Part shown: positions 35,372 through 46,897 of the stretch, in pieces | Position numbering within the stretch: position 1 is the stretch's first letter | Layout: every line of letters starts with the position of its first letter | DNA from: Leucobacter allii | GTDB taxonomy: Bacteria > Actinomycetota > Actinomycetes > Actinomycetales > Microbacteriaceae | DNA length: 64,000 nucleotides | Assembly (NCBI RefSeq): GCF_022919155.1 | Contig: NZ_CP095045.1 | Span: 1,612,001 to 1,676,000 of the forward strand | Direction: 5' to 3' | Notes under the pieces: generated by a model | Told to the model about the DNA's origin: nothing | Database searches by the model: none | What the model saw: only the letters and a program-made list of their open reading frames with translations | Made by a program: the position numbers and the translations under genes

Positions 35372-36145
35372 TTACCAGCGCCCGAGCGCGGCGTTGAGCA
35401 CGGCGATCGCGGCGGGTCCCGCCGAGGAGGTGCGAAGCACGGTGCCCCCGAGCACCGCGACACGTGCGCCCGCCCGTTCGAGCGCGTCGAGCTCGTCCTC
35501 GGCGAGTCCGCCCTCGGGGCCGACGACCACGAGGATCTCGCGCAGCCCGCGCGCCTCGGGCGTCGCCGCCCACGCGGTGAGGGACGCCGCGCCGCGCGGA
35601 TGCAGGACGACGACGGCCGCGCCGCCGACCGCCGCGGCCTCGGCGAGCTCGCGCAGGCCCAGCGGCTCGCCCACCGCCGGGATGCGTGCGCGCAGGGACT
35701 GCTTCGCCGCCTCGCGGGCGATCCGCCGCCACTTCTCCACGCCCCGGGCGGACTTGTCCGGCCCGCCCCTCGGGCGCCAGGTGGACACCGAGCGCCGCGC
35801 CTCCCAGGGCAGGATGCGATCCACGCCGAACTCGGTGGCCTGCTCCACGGCGCGCTCGTCGCGATCGCCCTTCGCGAGCGCCTGGACGAGCACGAGGGAC
35901 GGGCGCGGCTCCTCCCCCGGCGTGGCCACCGCCTCGTCGATGCGGACGGCGAATCGATCCCGATCCGCCGTCTCCACGAGGCCGCCTCCGACCGCGCCGC
36001 GGCCGTTCCCCACGAGGATCCGCTCGCCCGCGCGCAGTCGGCTCACCCGGAGCGCGTGGCGCGCCTCTTCTCCGGCGATCTCGACAAGACCGCCGACGGC
36101 GAAGTCCGCGTCGGCCAGCTCCTCGCGGTAGTAGAGATTCGCCAC
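35372..36145 (-). CDS. rsmE: 16S rRNA m3U1498 methyltransferase RsmE
   Basis: 257 aa. SPOUT-class SAM methyltransferase. GTG start at 36145, 5 nt after the dnaJ stop (VANLYYREELADADFAV). N-terminal PUA-like domain, then the SPOUT domain with the trefoil-knot motif VVVGPEGGLAEDELDALE and LGGTVLRTSSAGPAAIAVL at the C-terminus. The middle block ARRSVSTWRPRGGPDKSARG and KWRRIAREAAKQSLRARIPAV are typical. dnaJ-rsmE coupling is common in actinobacteria. Confidence 0.95.
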   Translation of the reverse strand: MANLYYREELADADFAVGGLVEIAGEEARHALRVSRLRAGERILVGNGRGAVGGGLVETADRDRFAVRIDEAVATPGEEPRPSLVLVQALAKGDRDERAVEQATEFGVDRILPWEARRSVSTWRPRGGPDKSARGVEKWRRIAREAAKQSLRARIPAVGEPLGLRELAEAAAVGGAAVVVLHPRGAASLTAWAATPEARGLREILVVVGPEGGLAEDELDALERAGARVAVLGGTVLRTSSAGPAAIAVLNAALGRW

Positions 36146-36150
36146 CCGGA

Positions 36151-37251
36151 TCAGCCCTGGCGGAAGAAGCGATCCCGCAGCTTGCCGAAGAAGCTCTGCT
36201 GGAACTCCCCGAGATGCGGCGGCTCGTCCTTGCGGAGCGCGGCGAGCTGCCGCACGAGATCCTTCTCGCGGGAGGAGAGCTTCGTCGGGATGCCCACCTG
36301 CACGGCGATCTTCAGCTCGCCGCGCGCGGTGCTGCGCAGCCCCTGGATGCCGCGGCCGCGCACGGTCAGCACATCGCCGGATTGGGTGCCCGGCGCGACC
36401 TCGACGACGACCTCGCCGTCGAGTCCCGCGAGCTTCGCCTCGGCGCCGAGGATCGCATCCGTCATGGACACCTGCATGGTGCACAGCAGGTCGTTGCCGT
36501 CCCGGCTGAAGATGTCGTGGTGCATCACCCGGAACTCGATGAACAGGTCGCCGTTGGGGCCGCCGCCCGGTCCGACCTCCCCGCCGCCGCGCATCTGCAG
36601 CCGCGTGCCGGTGTCGATGCCCGACGGGATGTCGATCGGGATCGTGCGGCGCTCGCGCACGCGGCCCTTGCCGCCGCACTCGACGCACGGATGCTCGATG
36701 ATGGTGCCGTAGCCCTGGCAGCTGCCGCAGGGGTGCATCGTCACGACGTTGCCGAAGAGGGAGCGCACCTGCCGCTGCACCTGCCCCTGACCGCCGCAGA
36801 CGTCGCAGGTCACGGGGTGGGTGCCCGGCTGGCAGCAGGACCCCTGGCAGACGCCGCAGAGCACCGCGGTGTTCACCGTGACGTCGCGCTGCACCCCGAA
36901 GATCACGTCCTCGAGGGCCACGTCGACGCGGATCATCGCGTCCTCGCCGCGCTCGGTGCGCGAGCGCGGGCCGCGGCCCCCGCCGCCGAAGCCGGATCCC
37001 CCGAAGAACGTCTCGAAGATATCCCCGAAGCCGCCCATGCCGCCCTGGCCGCCGCCCATGTCGTAGCGCTGCCGCTGCTCCGGGTCGCTGAGCACGTCGT
37101 AGGCGTGCGTCACGTCCTTGAATCGCTCGGCGGCGTCCTCGCTGGGGTTCACGTCGGGGTGGAGCTCGCGCGCGAGCCTGCGATAGGCCTTCTTGATCTC
37201 TTCGGGTGTCGCCTCGCGGGACACGCCGAGAGTCTCGTAATGGTCGGCCAC
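36151..37251 (-). CDS. dnaJ: Chaperone DnaJ (hrcA-linked copy)
   Basis: 366 aa. Hsp40 co-chaperone. J domain 1-66 with the HPD motif (ELHPDVNPS), a Gly-rich region with phenylalanines, then a zinc domain with four CxxC pairs: CGVC, CDVC, CGSC, CVEC. The first CxxCxGxG repeat ends CGVCQGSCC instead of Gly, as in related actinobacterial DnaJ2 proteins. C-terminal substrate-binding domain and a short end. It follows hrcA by 70 nt and is probably HrcA-regulated through the upstream CIRCE. This is the DnaJ2 type rather than the dnaK-operon copy. Confidence 0.96.
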   Translation of the reverse strand: MADHYETLGVSREATPEEIKKAYRRLARELHPDVNPSEDAAERFKDVTHAYDVLSDPEQRQRYDMGGGQGGMGGFGDIFETFFGGSGFGGGGRGPRSRTERGEDAMIRVDVALEDVIFGVQRDVTVNTAVLCGVCQGSCCQPGTHPVTCDVCGGQGQVQRQVRSLFGNVVTMHPCGSCQGYGTIIEHPCVECGGKGRVRERRTIPIDIPSGIDTGTRLQMRGGGEVGPGGGPNGDLFIEFRVMHHDIFSRDGNDLLCTMQVSMTDAILGAEAKLAGLDGEVVVEVAPGTQSGDVLTVRGRGIQGLRSTARGELKIAVQVGIPTKLSSREKDLVRQLAALRKDEPPHLGEFQQSFFGKLRDRFFRQG

Positions 37252-37321
37252 GGTATTTCGCTCCTCAGATGCTTCGATGATGTCATGCGGCGGTACGCCG
37301 CCGGCTTCGGTGCCGCGCGCC

Positions 37322-38404
37322 TCAGCGGCGCGCGTCGGGTCGGCGCCCCTGGCCGCCGCGTCCCTGCTCGTTCTCCTCGCCGAGGAACCGGTTGAGGTAG
37401 CGGGCGACGGCGCGCACGGCCGAGATGTTGGCCGCGTAGTCCATGCGCAAGGGCCCGAGCACGCCGAGCTTCGACACCGACGCGCCCTCCTCCTCGTAGT
37501 TCGCGGCGATGATCGAGGTCGAGGCGAGTCCGTACGCCGCGTTCTCCCGGCCGATCGACGCGGCGACCTCCCTGCTGTCCTGCACCAGCTCGTCGAAGAG
37601 GCGCAGCAGGGTCACCTGCTCCTCGATCGCTTCGAGGACGACGGGGAGCGCTCCCTCGAAGGACCCGGTACGGGAGAGGTTCGCGGCGCCGGCGACGGCG
37701 ATGCGGTCGTTGCGTCCGGCGCGCAACTGGTCGAGGACGACGCCGAGCACCCGCCGCACGAGCTCGGTCTCCGCGGGCTGCGCCCATTCGCCGAGGCGAT
37801 CATCGAGATCCTCGATCGCGGAGACCGCCGTCTCGACGTCGGCGCCGACCGCGGCCCCGGCGATCCGCTGCCGCAGGCCGTGCACCCACGCCTCCGTCAC
37901 GAGGGACGCCGGCAGCCGGGCGATCTGCTGCTCGACCACGCCGCTGCCGAGGATGAGGACGCACAGCACGCGGTCCTCGCCGATCGCGACGAGGTCGATG
38001 TGCCGGACGACGGTGCGCCGGAGCGACGGGTACTGCGCCACGGCGACCTGATTGGTGAGCTGCGCGAGCAGCCTGACCGTGCGCGCCATGACGTCGTCGA
38101 GGTCCGACGACTCGCCGAGGAATCGCTCGATGGCCGAGCGCTGCGCGCCGGTGAGCGGGCGGGATCTCGCGAGCGTGTCGACGTAGAGGCGGTAGCCCTT
38201 GTCCGTCGGCACGCGCCCCGAGGAGGTGTGGGGCTGCGCGATGAGCTCGTCCTCCTCGAGCAGCGCCATGTCGTTGCGGATGGTCGCGGCGGACACGCCG
38301 AAGCTGTGACGGTCGACGATCGCCTTCGAGCCGACGGGCTCGTTCGAGGAGACGTAGTCGCCGACGATCGCGTGCAGGACCGCGAGGCTGCGCTCCGAGA
38401 CCAT
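37322..38404 (-). CDS. hrcA: Heat-inducible transcription repressor HrcA
   Basis: 360 aa. Winged-helix repressor that binds CIRCE elements and is stabilised by GroE. ATG at 38404 ([20 protein letters not shown]) with GGGAGGTGGGCG upstream; an in-frame start 8 codons earlier would include the ribosome site. DNA-binding region: [31 protein letters not shown] (about 23-53 in parts), then the [16 protein letters not shown] block. C-terminal GAF-like domain ends [22 protein letters not shown] lies 14 nt upstream, so it represses itself and dnaJ. Confidence 0.96.
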   Translation of the reverse strand: MVSERSLAVLHAIVGDYVSSNEPVGSKAIVDRHSFGVSAATIRNDMALLEEDELIAQPHTSSGRVPTDKGYRLYVDTLARSRPLTGAQRSAIERFLGESSDLDDVMARTVRLLAQLTNQVAVAQYPSLRRTVVRHIDLVAIGEDRVLCVLILGSGVVEQQIARLPASLVTEAWVHGLRQRIAGAAVGADVETAVSAIEDLDDRLGEWAQPAETELVRRVLGVVLDQLRAGRNDRIAVAGAANLSRTGSFEGALPVVLEAIEEQVTLLRLFDELVQDSREVAASIGRENAAYGLASTSIIAANYEEEGASVSKLGVLGPLRMDYAANISAVRAVARYLNRFLGEENEQGRGGQGRRPDARR

Positions 38405-38417
38405 CGCCCACCTCCCT

Positions 38418-38449
38418 CTGGCACTCAACGGGGCTAAGTGCCAAGTCTA
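38418..38449 (-). promoter_or_regulatory. CIRCE operator and hrcA promoter
   Basis: Minus strand: TTGGCACTT (38436-38444), 9-nt spacer, GAGTGCCAG (38418-38426). It matches the CIRCE consensus arms TTAGCACTC and GAGTGCTAA with the actinobacterial GG/CC variant. TAGACT (38444-38449) is a plausible -10, which places the CIRCE over the transcription start. Confidence 0.88.
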
Positions 38450-38474
38450 GCGCAGCGCGGCGCGCCGGACACGA

Positions 38475-38518
38475 CCGCGGCGGCCGCCGGGAGCGAACGC
38501 TCCCGACGGCCGCCGCGG
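38475..38518 (-). terminator. Terminator of the SLH protein gene
   Basis: 21-nt arms with one mismatch: 38475-38495 and 38498-38518, loop AA. It begins 19 nt past the stop at 38537 on the minus strand. No U-run. Confidence 0.75.
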
Positions 38519-38536
38519 TGGCACGACGTGCGCGGC

Positions 38537-41518
38537 TCAGTCGGAGAAGAGCTGATCCGAGCGGAAGAGGAACGCCGCGGTCGCCTGCCTGGTGAGCTTG
38601 CTCAGCGGCTGGTAGATCGGCTTCTTGCCCGCACCCTGCCGGGTCCCCGTGGAGAGGCCGGACTCGTACATCCAGGCGATCTGCTTGTAGAAGCGGTGCG
38701 AGGTGCGCACGTCGGCGAACGGCGATGCCTTCGGGGCCGTGTACCCCGTGGGCGCCTCCATCCGGTACATGAACGCGGCGAAGGCCTCGCGCGACATGGT
38801 CGACTTCGGCGCGAACGTGCGCGTGCCGTCGGCCTGCTTGGTCCCGGTGGAAAGTCCCGCCTCGTGCATCCAGGAGATCTCGGTGTAGAACTGATCGCCC
38901 GGATCGACATCCGCGAACGGCGACGTCGCGGGGGCGGTGTACCCCTCGGGCGCCGCGATCCGGTAGAGGAAGGCCGCGACCGCCTCGCGGGTCACCTTCC
39001 GTGCGCCGTCGAAGCGGGTCGTGCCGTCCGCCTGACGGAAGCCGGTCGTGAGGCCCTGCTCCGCCATCCACAGGATCTCCGTGCCGAACTTGGTGTCCTC
39101 GGCGATGTCCTCGAACGGGTTCTCGAAGGGCGGGATGCCGGCTCGGGTGAGGTCGGTCGCCGTCCCGTCGAAGGCGATCGTGCGGACGGTCGCGGTCTGC
39201 TCGGCGTCGACGAAGACCCCGTAGCCGATGACGTCGTGGTCGCCGAGCGCCGCCACGATCTCATCGAGGCTCGCCTCGGCGTTCGCCGCGATGCCGGGGA
39301 GTGCGCGCGAGGTGATCCAGCTCGAGGCCTCCGCGAGGCTGCCCGACTCGGGCACGAGCGCCCGCAGCGTGGTGAACTGCGGTGCGAGCGACCCCTCCGG
39401 GTAGTAGTGGACCGGGATCTGCGCCCACACCGGCCCGTCGGCGTCGACCACGAGCTCGGCGGCGCGCGATGCCGCGTTCACGAGGACGTCCTCCGGTGCG
39501 AAGCCGTTGAGCAGCTGGTACTTGCCCGAGATCTCGAGGCCGAGCACGGCTCCGTGCTCGCCCGTCGCCTCCGCGATGCCGCCGAGTCGCGCATCGTCCG
39601 GCGCGACCCCGTTGTGCCAGCCCGGGTAGCTGCTCTCGTCGGGGCGGATGCCGTCGAGGGCGAGCTGCTCCGCGAGCGGATCCCCCGCGGGAGCCGGGGC
39701 GGCCGGCTCGGCGAAGAACCGGGTCGTCGCGCCGTCCGCGGTGAATGACGAGACGAGGACGTCCTCGGCGCTCTTCGCCACGAGGAAGCCCGCGCCGATC
39801 GGGTACGCGTTCGGACCGAGGGCGTCGACCAGCTCGGCGAGCGGCGCCCGGGCGTTGGCGCCGAAGCTGCTGCCCGGGATCGCCTGACTCGTCGTCCAGT
39901 CCCCCTCGGGGTCAGCCGCAGGGGCCCGGAGCGTCGTCCACCCCTCGCCGGCCTGCCACGCGGCGTCGCCGTCGGTGTCGACGCGGACGGGGATCTGGTA
40001 GCTCAGCTTCTCGGTGCTCGAGGCGACCACGCCGAGGCTCGCCGCGAGCTCCGCGATCGGCGTCGTCGCGGCGCCGATCGCCTGGTCGTTGCCGTTGCCG
40101 CGGAGCACGAGCGCGTCGCCTCCGGCCGCGATGGCGAGTCCGTTGCGCGCCTGCGTCACGGAGCCGTCCGCGTTGCCGTGATCCGGGTCGAAGTGCCAGT
40201 CGTTGTAGACCGCGGTCTCCTCGGCGCCGGTGCTCGGGTTCGCGATCTCCGAGAGCGGCGCGCGTCCGCTCTCGGGCGCCGGGGATGCCGCACGGGCGAA
40301 GTCCGTCTGCGCCCCGTCGAAGGCGATCGACGTGATCGTGGCCGTCCGCCCCTCGTCGACGAAGACGCCGTACCCGATGAGGTCGTGGTCGCCGATAGCC
40401 GCGAGGATCGCCTCGAGCGAGGCGCCCGTGTTCGCGGTGATCCCCGGGAGGTCCTTCGAGGAGATCCAGGCCTCCGCTTCGGCGAGGACGCCGCTGGCGG
40501 GCACCTGGGCGCGGATGGTCGTGAACTGCGCCCCGGGGACGCCGTCCTGGTACCAGAAGACGGGGAACTGCGCCCAGGCCTCACCGGTCGCGACGATCCG
40601 CGCGCCCGCGGCCCGCGCGAGCGCGTTGGGGAGGAAGTCCTCGTCGGCGAAGCCGTTGAGGATCTGCGCCTTCCCCGTGACCTCGAGCCCGTCGATCGCG
40701 CCGCGCGCGCCGACGACGCTCGCATAGCTGCCGCCCGCGGCGGCGCCGTCGTGCCAGCCCGCGTAGCTGTCCTCGTTCGGGCGGATCTGGGCGGCGCCGA
40801 CGAAGTCGAGCGACGCGGGGAGCTCCGCCGCCACGGCGGGAGCGGCGGAGAACCTCGTCGTCACGCCCTCCGCGGTGAAGGAGGAGACGAGCGTGCCGGC
40901 GGCGGGCTTGCTCGCCAGGAATCCGAAGCTGATGGGATACACCGGCCCCTCGGCCTCCGCCACCGCCGCGAGCTCGGCGAGGAGGTCGGCGAGCGGCAGG
41001 GAGGCGTTCTTCGCGAGGGCGCCGATGGGCTGGCTCGTCGTCCAGTTGCCGGCGGGGTCGGCGACCGGGGCGCGGAGCGTGGACCAGCCCTCCCCCGGCT
41101 CCCAGACGCCGTCGCCGTCGGTGTCGACGCGGATCCCGACCTGGTAGCTCAGCCTGCTCGTGTCCGACGCCGCGACGCCGAGGCCCGCGATGAGCTCCTC
41201 GACGCTCGTGCCGTCCGCCGCGGGATCCACGTCGTTGCCGTTGCCCCGAATGATCTGCGTGTCGACGCCGGCCTCGAGCTCGACGCCGTTGCGGGCCTGG
41301 AGCGCGACGGACTGCGTGCGGCCCGTGCCCGGCCCGAAGTGCCACTCGTTGTAGACGGACGATTCGGTCTCCGCGGTCGACGGACGGATCTCGTCGCCCG
41401 GTACGTACGCCGTCTCGAGCCCGGGTGCTGCCTGCGCGGCGGCAGCGGCGCCGAATGCGGCACCCGTCATCGCCAGTGCCGTCGCGGTGAGCGCGGCGAT
41501 CGGTCTGCGTAACTTCAT
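38537..41518 (-). CDS. SLH-domain surface protein with duplicated ectodomain
   Basis: 993 aa. Signal peptide about 1-31 (MKLRRPIAALTATALAMTGA, then AAAAAQA-A). The ectodomain consists of two copies of a two-part unit: A1 44-228 with B1 240-408, and A2 422-604 with B2 623-792. A-type blocks share VYNEWHF/VYNDWHF, RNG, RGNGND, RVDTDGD, GEGW, TLRAP and TTSQ; B-type blocks share IRP..SY.GWH, GLE..GK.Q.LNGF, WAQ.PV, QFTT.RA.VP and GDHD.IGYGVFVD. Three SLH repeats follow (about 802-860, 867-925, 934-988), each beginning F.D and ending AAFLYR or similar. SLH domains attach proteins to the cell-wall polymer. Own promoter and terminator. The ligand or role of the A/B units is unknown. Confidence 0.88.
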   Translation of the reverse strand: MKLRRPIAALTATALAMTGAAFGAAAAAQAAPGLETAYVPGDEIRPSTAETESSVYNEWHFGPGTGRTQSVALQARNGVELEAGVDTQIIRGNGNDVDPAADGTSVEELIAGLGVAASDTSRLSYQVGIRVDTDGDGVWEPGEGWSTLRAPVADPAGNWTTSQPIGALAKNASLPLADLLAELAAVAEAEGPVYPISFGFLASKPAAGTLVSSFTAEGVTTRFSAAPAVAAELPASLDFVGAAQIRPNEDSYAGWHDGAAAGGSYASVVGARGAIDGLEVTGKAQILNGFADEDFLPNALARAAGARIVATGEAWAQFPVFWYQDGVPGAQFTTIRAQVPASGVLAEAEAWISSKDLPGITANTGASLEAILAAIGDHDLIGYGVFVDEGRTATITSIAFDGAQTDFARAASPAPESGRAPLSEIANPSTGAEETAVYNDWHFDPDHGNADGSVTQARNGLAIAAGGDALVLRGNGNDQAIGAATTPIAELAASLGVVASSTEKLSYQIPVRVDTDGDAAWQAGEGWTTLRAPAADPEGDWTTSQAIPGSSFGANARAPLAELVDALGPNAYPIGAGFLVAKSAEDVLVSSFTADGATTRFFAEPAAPAPAGDPLAEQLALDGIRPDESSYPGWHNGVAPDDARLGGIAEATGEHGAVLGLEISGKYQLLNGFAPEDVLVNAASRAAELVVDADGPVWAQIPVHYYPEGSLAPQFTTLRALVPESGSLAEASSWITSRALPGIAANAEASLDEIVAALGDHDVIGYGVFVDAEQTATVRTIAFDGTATDLTRAGIPPFENPFEDIAEDTKFGTEILWMAEQGLTTGFRQADGTTRFDGARKVTREAVAAFLYRIAAPEGYTAPATSPFADVDPGDQFYTEISWMHEAGLSTGTKQADGTRTFAPKSTMSREAFAAFMYRMEAPTGYTAPKASPFADVRTSHRFYKQIAWMYESGLSTGTRQGAGKKPIYQPLSKLTRQATAAFLFRSDQLFSD

Positions 41519-41594
41519 TGTCGGATATCCCCCCTGGATGTCTTACTGACACGGGAAAGCCGAATGCGATCGCATCGCGATCTCCCCCACACGC

Positions 41595-41623
41595 ACCGTA
41601 CATGAGAGGCATAGGCTGCACAA
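41595..41623 (-). promoter_or_regulatory. Candidate promoter of the SLH protein gene
   Basis: Minus strand: TTGTGC (41618-41623), 17-nt spacer, TACGGT (41595-41600). Expected start near 41588, leader about 70 nt. AGGGGGGAT (about 8-15 nt before the ATG) is the likely ribosome site. The remaining gap to hemW shows nothing else. Confidence 0.5.
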
Positions 41624-41723
41624 GGCTTGCGCCGAGTCGAGGAAGCGGCACCGCCCCGGCTCCGGTGCGATGCTCGGCTCGACGCGTCCGGAGCGGCCGC
41701 GCGACGGGACACGTCGCGAGCGG

Positions 41724-42947
41724 CTACCCCAGCAGTCGATGCACGACCGTATCCGCCAGCAGGCGCCCGCGGAGCGTCGGGACGACGCGGCCGGCGATCG
41801 CCGCGCGGCCGTCGATGAGGCCGTCAGCGATCAGGCCGGGGACGCGGCGCCGCTCCTCGGCCGTCAGCACCCCCGTGTCGAGGCCGTCCGCGATGCGGGT
41901 CTCGAGGAGGATCCGCTCCTCGCGTCGCGACGAGGCGTCGAGGATCTCGCGCGCGTGCGCCGGGGAGGCGCCCTGCGCCATGCGCTGCGCATACGCGCCG
42001 GGGTGCTTGACGTTCCACCAGCGAACACCGCCCACGTGGCTGTGTGCGCCCGGGCCGGCGGCCCACCAGTCCTCCCCCGTCCAGTAGGCGAGGTTGTGCC
42101 GGGAGCGCGTCGCCTCCGAGCGGGCCCAGTTGCTGATCTCGTACCAGCCGAGACCGGCCGCGGCGAAGCGGGCATCCGCGCGCTCGTACATCTCCGCGTG
42201 CAGGTCCTCGTCGGGCTCGGGAACGGAGCCGCGCTTGATCTGCGCGGCGAGCTTCGTGCCCGGCTCGACGATGAGGGCGTATGCGGACAGGTGATCGGGT
42301 TCGGTCGCGAGCGCGGCGTCGACCGAGCGGTCCCAATCCTCGATGCGCTCGCCCGGCGTCCCGTAGATGAGGTCGACGCTGACTTGCAGCCCGGCCTCGC
42401 GAGCCCAGCGCGTCACGAGCGGGATCCGTTCGGGCGTGTGGGTCCGATCGAGCGTCCGCAGCACCTCGGGCACGGCGGACTGCATGCCGAAGCTCACCCG
42501 GGTGAAGCCGGCGCGGGTGAGCCGCTCGAGGTATGCGGCGTCCACGGAGTCGGGATTCGCCTCGGTCGTCACCTCGGCACCGGGAGCGAGGCCCCACTCG
42601 TCGCGGATCCGTCCGAGCATGCTCGCGAGATCCTCCGCGGGGAGGAGCGTGGGCGTGCCGCCGCCGAAGAAGACGGTCGACGCGGCGCGCTCGGCGACGC
42701 CCGCGCGCCGGAGCACGTCGGCGCCGAAGCTCAACTCCCGCTGCGCCTGCGCGGCGTAGTCGTCCCGCCGCGTGCCGCCGAGCTCGCTCGCGGTGTAGGT
42801 GTTGAAGTCGCAGTAGCCGCACCGGACCCGGCAGTAGGGGACGTGCACGTAGACGCCGAATCGCCGCTCCGCGGATCCCTCGGCCGCGCTCGGCGGGAGC
42901 GATCCGTCCGCGGGTGCGGGGTCGCCCTCAGGAAGAATGCTCGGCAC
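41724..42947 (-). CDS. hemW: Radical SAM heme chaperone HemW
   Basis: 407 aa. Heme-binding radical SAM protein, formerly taken for coproporphyrinogen III oxidase. The cluster motif is CRVRCGYC (about 39-46), embedded in GVYVHVPYCRVRCGYCDFNT. FFGGGTPTLLPAEDL, TTEANPDS and SFGMQSAVPEVL are family blocks. The C-terminal HemN-like part has EISNWAR and HNLAYWTGEDWWAAGPGAHS. ATG 42947 lies 19 nt after the DUF1990 stop. In many relatives hrcA follows directly; here the SLH gene intervenes. Confidence 0.95.
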   Translation of the reverse strand: MPSILPEGDPAPADGSLPPSAAEGSAERRFGVYVHVPYCRVRCGYCDFNTYTASELGGTRRDDYAAQAQRELSFGADVLRRAGVAERAASTVFFGGGTPTLLPAEDLASMLGRIRDEWGLAPGAEVTTEANPDSVDAAYLERLTRAGFTRVSFGMQSAVPEVLRTLDRTHTPERIPLVTRWAREAGLQVSVDLIYGTPGERIEDWDRSVDAALATEPDHLSAYALIVEPGTKLAAQIKRGSVPEPDEDLHAEMYERADARFAAAGLGWYEISNWARSEATRSRHNLAYWTGEDWWAAGPGAHSHVGGVRWWNVKHPGAYAQRMAQGASPAHAREILDASSRREERILLETRIADGLDTGVLTAEERRRVPGLIADGLIDGRAAIAGRVVPTLRGRLLADTVVHRLLG

Positions 42948-42965
42948 GGCGCCCTCCGCGGACCG

Positions 42966-43937
42966 TCATGGCTTCGGCTTGCTCGGGCGCCGCCGATGCG
43001 TCGCCTGCGCGGCGGCGGGCGCCTCGGAAGTCGCCGCCTCGTCCCCGGCCGCAGCCTCAGTTTCGGCCGCGGCCTCATCCGCTGCTGCCGCCGCGTCGAC
43101 CACGACGGCCTCCTCGGCAGCCGCGGCCTCCTCAGCGGCTGCGGCCGCATCCTCGACCACGGCCTCTTCCGCAGCCGGCTCCGCGGGCGCCCCCGCTTCG
43201 ACGACGACCGGATCCTCAGCCGTATCGGGCGCCTGCGCCTCGGCGACGGCCTCCGCCACGTCCGCGACGACATCCGGCTCCGCGATGACGTCCGGCGCGA
43301 CATCCGGCTCCGCGGGCGGCGTCGCGCCGAGCGGCTGAGCGCCGGGGGCGAGCGCGGCGATCTGCTGCTTGACCGCGTCGATCGCGGTGCGCAGATCCGA
43401 ACGGCCCTTGATCCCGAGCAGCCCGCTCCGAGGCGCGGACAGGAAGCCGCGAGCGACCGCCCAGACGGTGTCGTCCTCGCGGTGCTCGACGGTGAAGAGC
43501 TGCTCGCCGACGGCGCCCAGTTCGTCGGCCGTGCCCCAGGCGAACCCGACCCGCCGATCCTCATCGATCGTGTAGACGATCAGCACGGAGCGCGCGTCCG
43601 GTCCGGGGCCGCGCAGCGTCGCGGTCGTGCCGGCCGTGATGTACGGCTCGCCGTCCGGGCCGAAGTGCTCCTCGAGCTGGCCGGCCGCCTCGGGCGTCCC
43701 GTCGTCGTCGAAGCTCACGCCCGCGTAGTGCGCGCCCGACCCGCGCGCGAGATCGTCGATTCCGACCCCGCTGCCGCGCTGCGACCCCCAGGTCATGAGC
43801 AGGCTCGACGCCACCAGGAAGCGCTCCTGGCCGCTGCCGAGCCTCAGCTCCTCCTCGTAGGGCGTCGCGCCCTCCGGGGGGAAGCGCAGCAGGTCGGGCG
43901 CCTTCGAGGCCCCGACCGCCGCGTAGGCGACGGGCAT
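42966..43937 (-). CDS. DUF1990 protein with long Ala/Glu-rich tail
   Basis: 323 aa. The first 190 or so residues form a DUF1990 domain (YAAVGASKAPDLLRFPPEGA, EELRLGSGQERFLVASSLLM, then TWGSQRGSGVGIDDL; later VIYT-like VLIVYTIDEDRRVGFAWGT and EEDDTVWAVARGFL-like EHREDDTVWAVARGF). Function of the family is unknown. Residues about 225-323 are a low-complexity tail of Ala, Glu, Val and Pro with internal repetition (EEAVVEDAAAAAEEAAAAEE), ending in a basic HRRRPSKPKP. The tail is not part of the domain. Lies between lepA and hemW, as in other Microbacteriaceae. ATG at 43937 is chosen as the first Met before the domain. Confidence 0.8.
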   Translation of the reverse strand: MPVAYAAVGASKAPDLLRFPPEGATPYEEELRLGSGQERFLVASSLLMTWGSQRGSGVGIDDLARGSGAHYAGVSFDDDGTPEAAGQLEEHFGPDGEPYITAGTTATLRGPGPDARSVLIVYTIDEDRRVGFAWGTADELGAVGEQLFTVEHREDDTVWAVARGFLSAPRSGLLGIKGRSDLRTAIDAVKQQIAALAPGAQPLGATPPAEPDVAPDVIAEPDVVADVAEAVAEAQAPDTAEDPVVVEAGAPAEPAAEEAVVEDAAAAAEEAAAAEEAVVVDAAAAADEAAAETEAAAGDEAATSEAPAAAQATHRRRPSKPKP

Positions 43938-43975
43938 CGAGACGTGGCTGCTCCGGCGGGCCGGCTGCTCCCTGC

Positions 43976-45826
<1,851 letters not shown>

Positions 45827-45883
45827 TGCCGTCAAGTATCCCATAGGCGGCGCTCGACACCGCGCATCTGCGAGGATGAACGC

Positions 45884-46741
45884 ATGCCGCAGGTCGCCGC
45901 GCTGTACCGCTATCCCGTCAAGGGCTTCACGCCGGAGTCCGTCACCGAGTTGCTCGTGCGGTCCGACGGCCGTATCGCCGGCGATCGGGTCCTCGCCTTC
46001 CGCTTCGCCGAGGCCGCCGACCCCGAGGATCGGGACGGCCTCGAGTACTGGCCCAAGGCGAAGGGCCTCGCCCTTCAGGACTTCCCGTCGCTCGCGGCGC
46101 TGCGGCTCTCCTACGACGAGGGAGCCCGCCGGGTCCGCATCACGGCGACCGGGCGCGAAGCGGCCTCCGATGCCGGGCGCGTGCTCGTCGACGCCGGACT
46201 CGACCCCGCGGGGCGCGCGGCGCTCGCATCCGCGGTCGCCGAGCATCTCCTCGACGGGCCGGAGGGCGGGCGGCTGAGACGGACCGGCAGGCTGCCGCTC
46301 GCGCTCGTCGGCGACGGCGCGCACTCGCGCTTCCAGGACCGACCCAGAGGCTATGTCTCGGTGCACGGCAGCGGCAGCGTCGCCGCGCTCGGCTCGGCCG
46401 TCGGCGGCGGGGTGGACCACCGCCGCTTCCGCTCGAACATCGTCATCGACGGGCTGCCCGCGTGGGAGGAGCTGCGCTGGTCGGGCCGGGTGCGGATCGG
46501 CGGCCTCGTCTTCCGCACCGAGGGACCGATCGTGCGCTGCCTCGCGACCCATGCGAACCCGGACACCGGAGTCCGCGATCTCCGGGTGCTCACGACGCTC
46601 ACCCGCGAGCTCGGACAGGAGGAGCCCACGCTCGGCCGCCTGCTGCTTCCCGAGGGGTCCGCCCCGGCCCGCGCCGGCACCCCCGAGGGCGCCGTGGCGC
46701 TCGGCGTCATCCGGCTCGGGGACGTCGTCGAAGTCCTCTAA
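45884..46741 (+). CDS. MOSC-domain protein
   Basis: 285 aa. N-terminal beta-barrel ([20 protein letters not shown]) and MOSC domain ([47 protein letters not shown] [16 protein letters not shown]). The conserved Cys of MOSC proteins is the one in IVRCLATH (about residue 226). MOSC proteins bind sulfur-linked cofactors, often the molybdenum cofactor, but the substrate here is not shown by sequence. ATG 45884 has GAGGA 8 nt upstream. Divergent from lepA; rpsT follows with its own promoter. Confidence 0.85.
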   Translation: MPQVAALYRYPVKGFTPESVTELLVRSDGRIAGDRVLAFRFAEAADPEDRDGLEYWPKAKGLALQDFPSLAALRLSYDEGARRVRITATGREAASDAGRVLVDAGLDPAGRAALASAVAEHLLDGPEGGRLRRTGRLPLALVGDGAHSRFQDRPRGYVSVHGSGSVAALGSAVGGGVDHRRFRSNIVIDGLPAWEELRWSGRVRIGGLVFRTEGPIVRCLATHANPDTGVRDLRVLTTLTRELGQEEPTLGRLLLPEGSAPARAGTPEGAVALGVIRLGDVVEVL

Positions 46742-46766
46742 TCGCGCGACGCGCGCGCCCTCGGAC

Positions 46767-46795
46767 TCGGCATGATCCCCGGATGCTGCTAGAAT
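46767..46795 (+). promoter_or_regulatory. rpsT promoter
   Basis: TCGGCA (46767-46772), 17-nt spacer, TAGAAT (46790-46795). Start expected near 46802, leader about 96 nt. The -10 is close to consensus and the -35 matches 4 of 6. Confidence 0.7.
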
Positions 46796-46897
46796 CGGTT
46801 CTCGGCTTGCGTGTGGCTCACACCACACCACCCGCTCGGCGCCCTCTCTCGCTTCGCGGACTCCCCGTCAAACCTGTACTGAAGGACACAACCCAAC

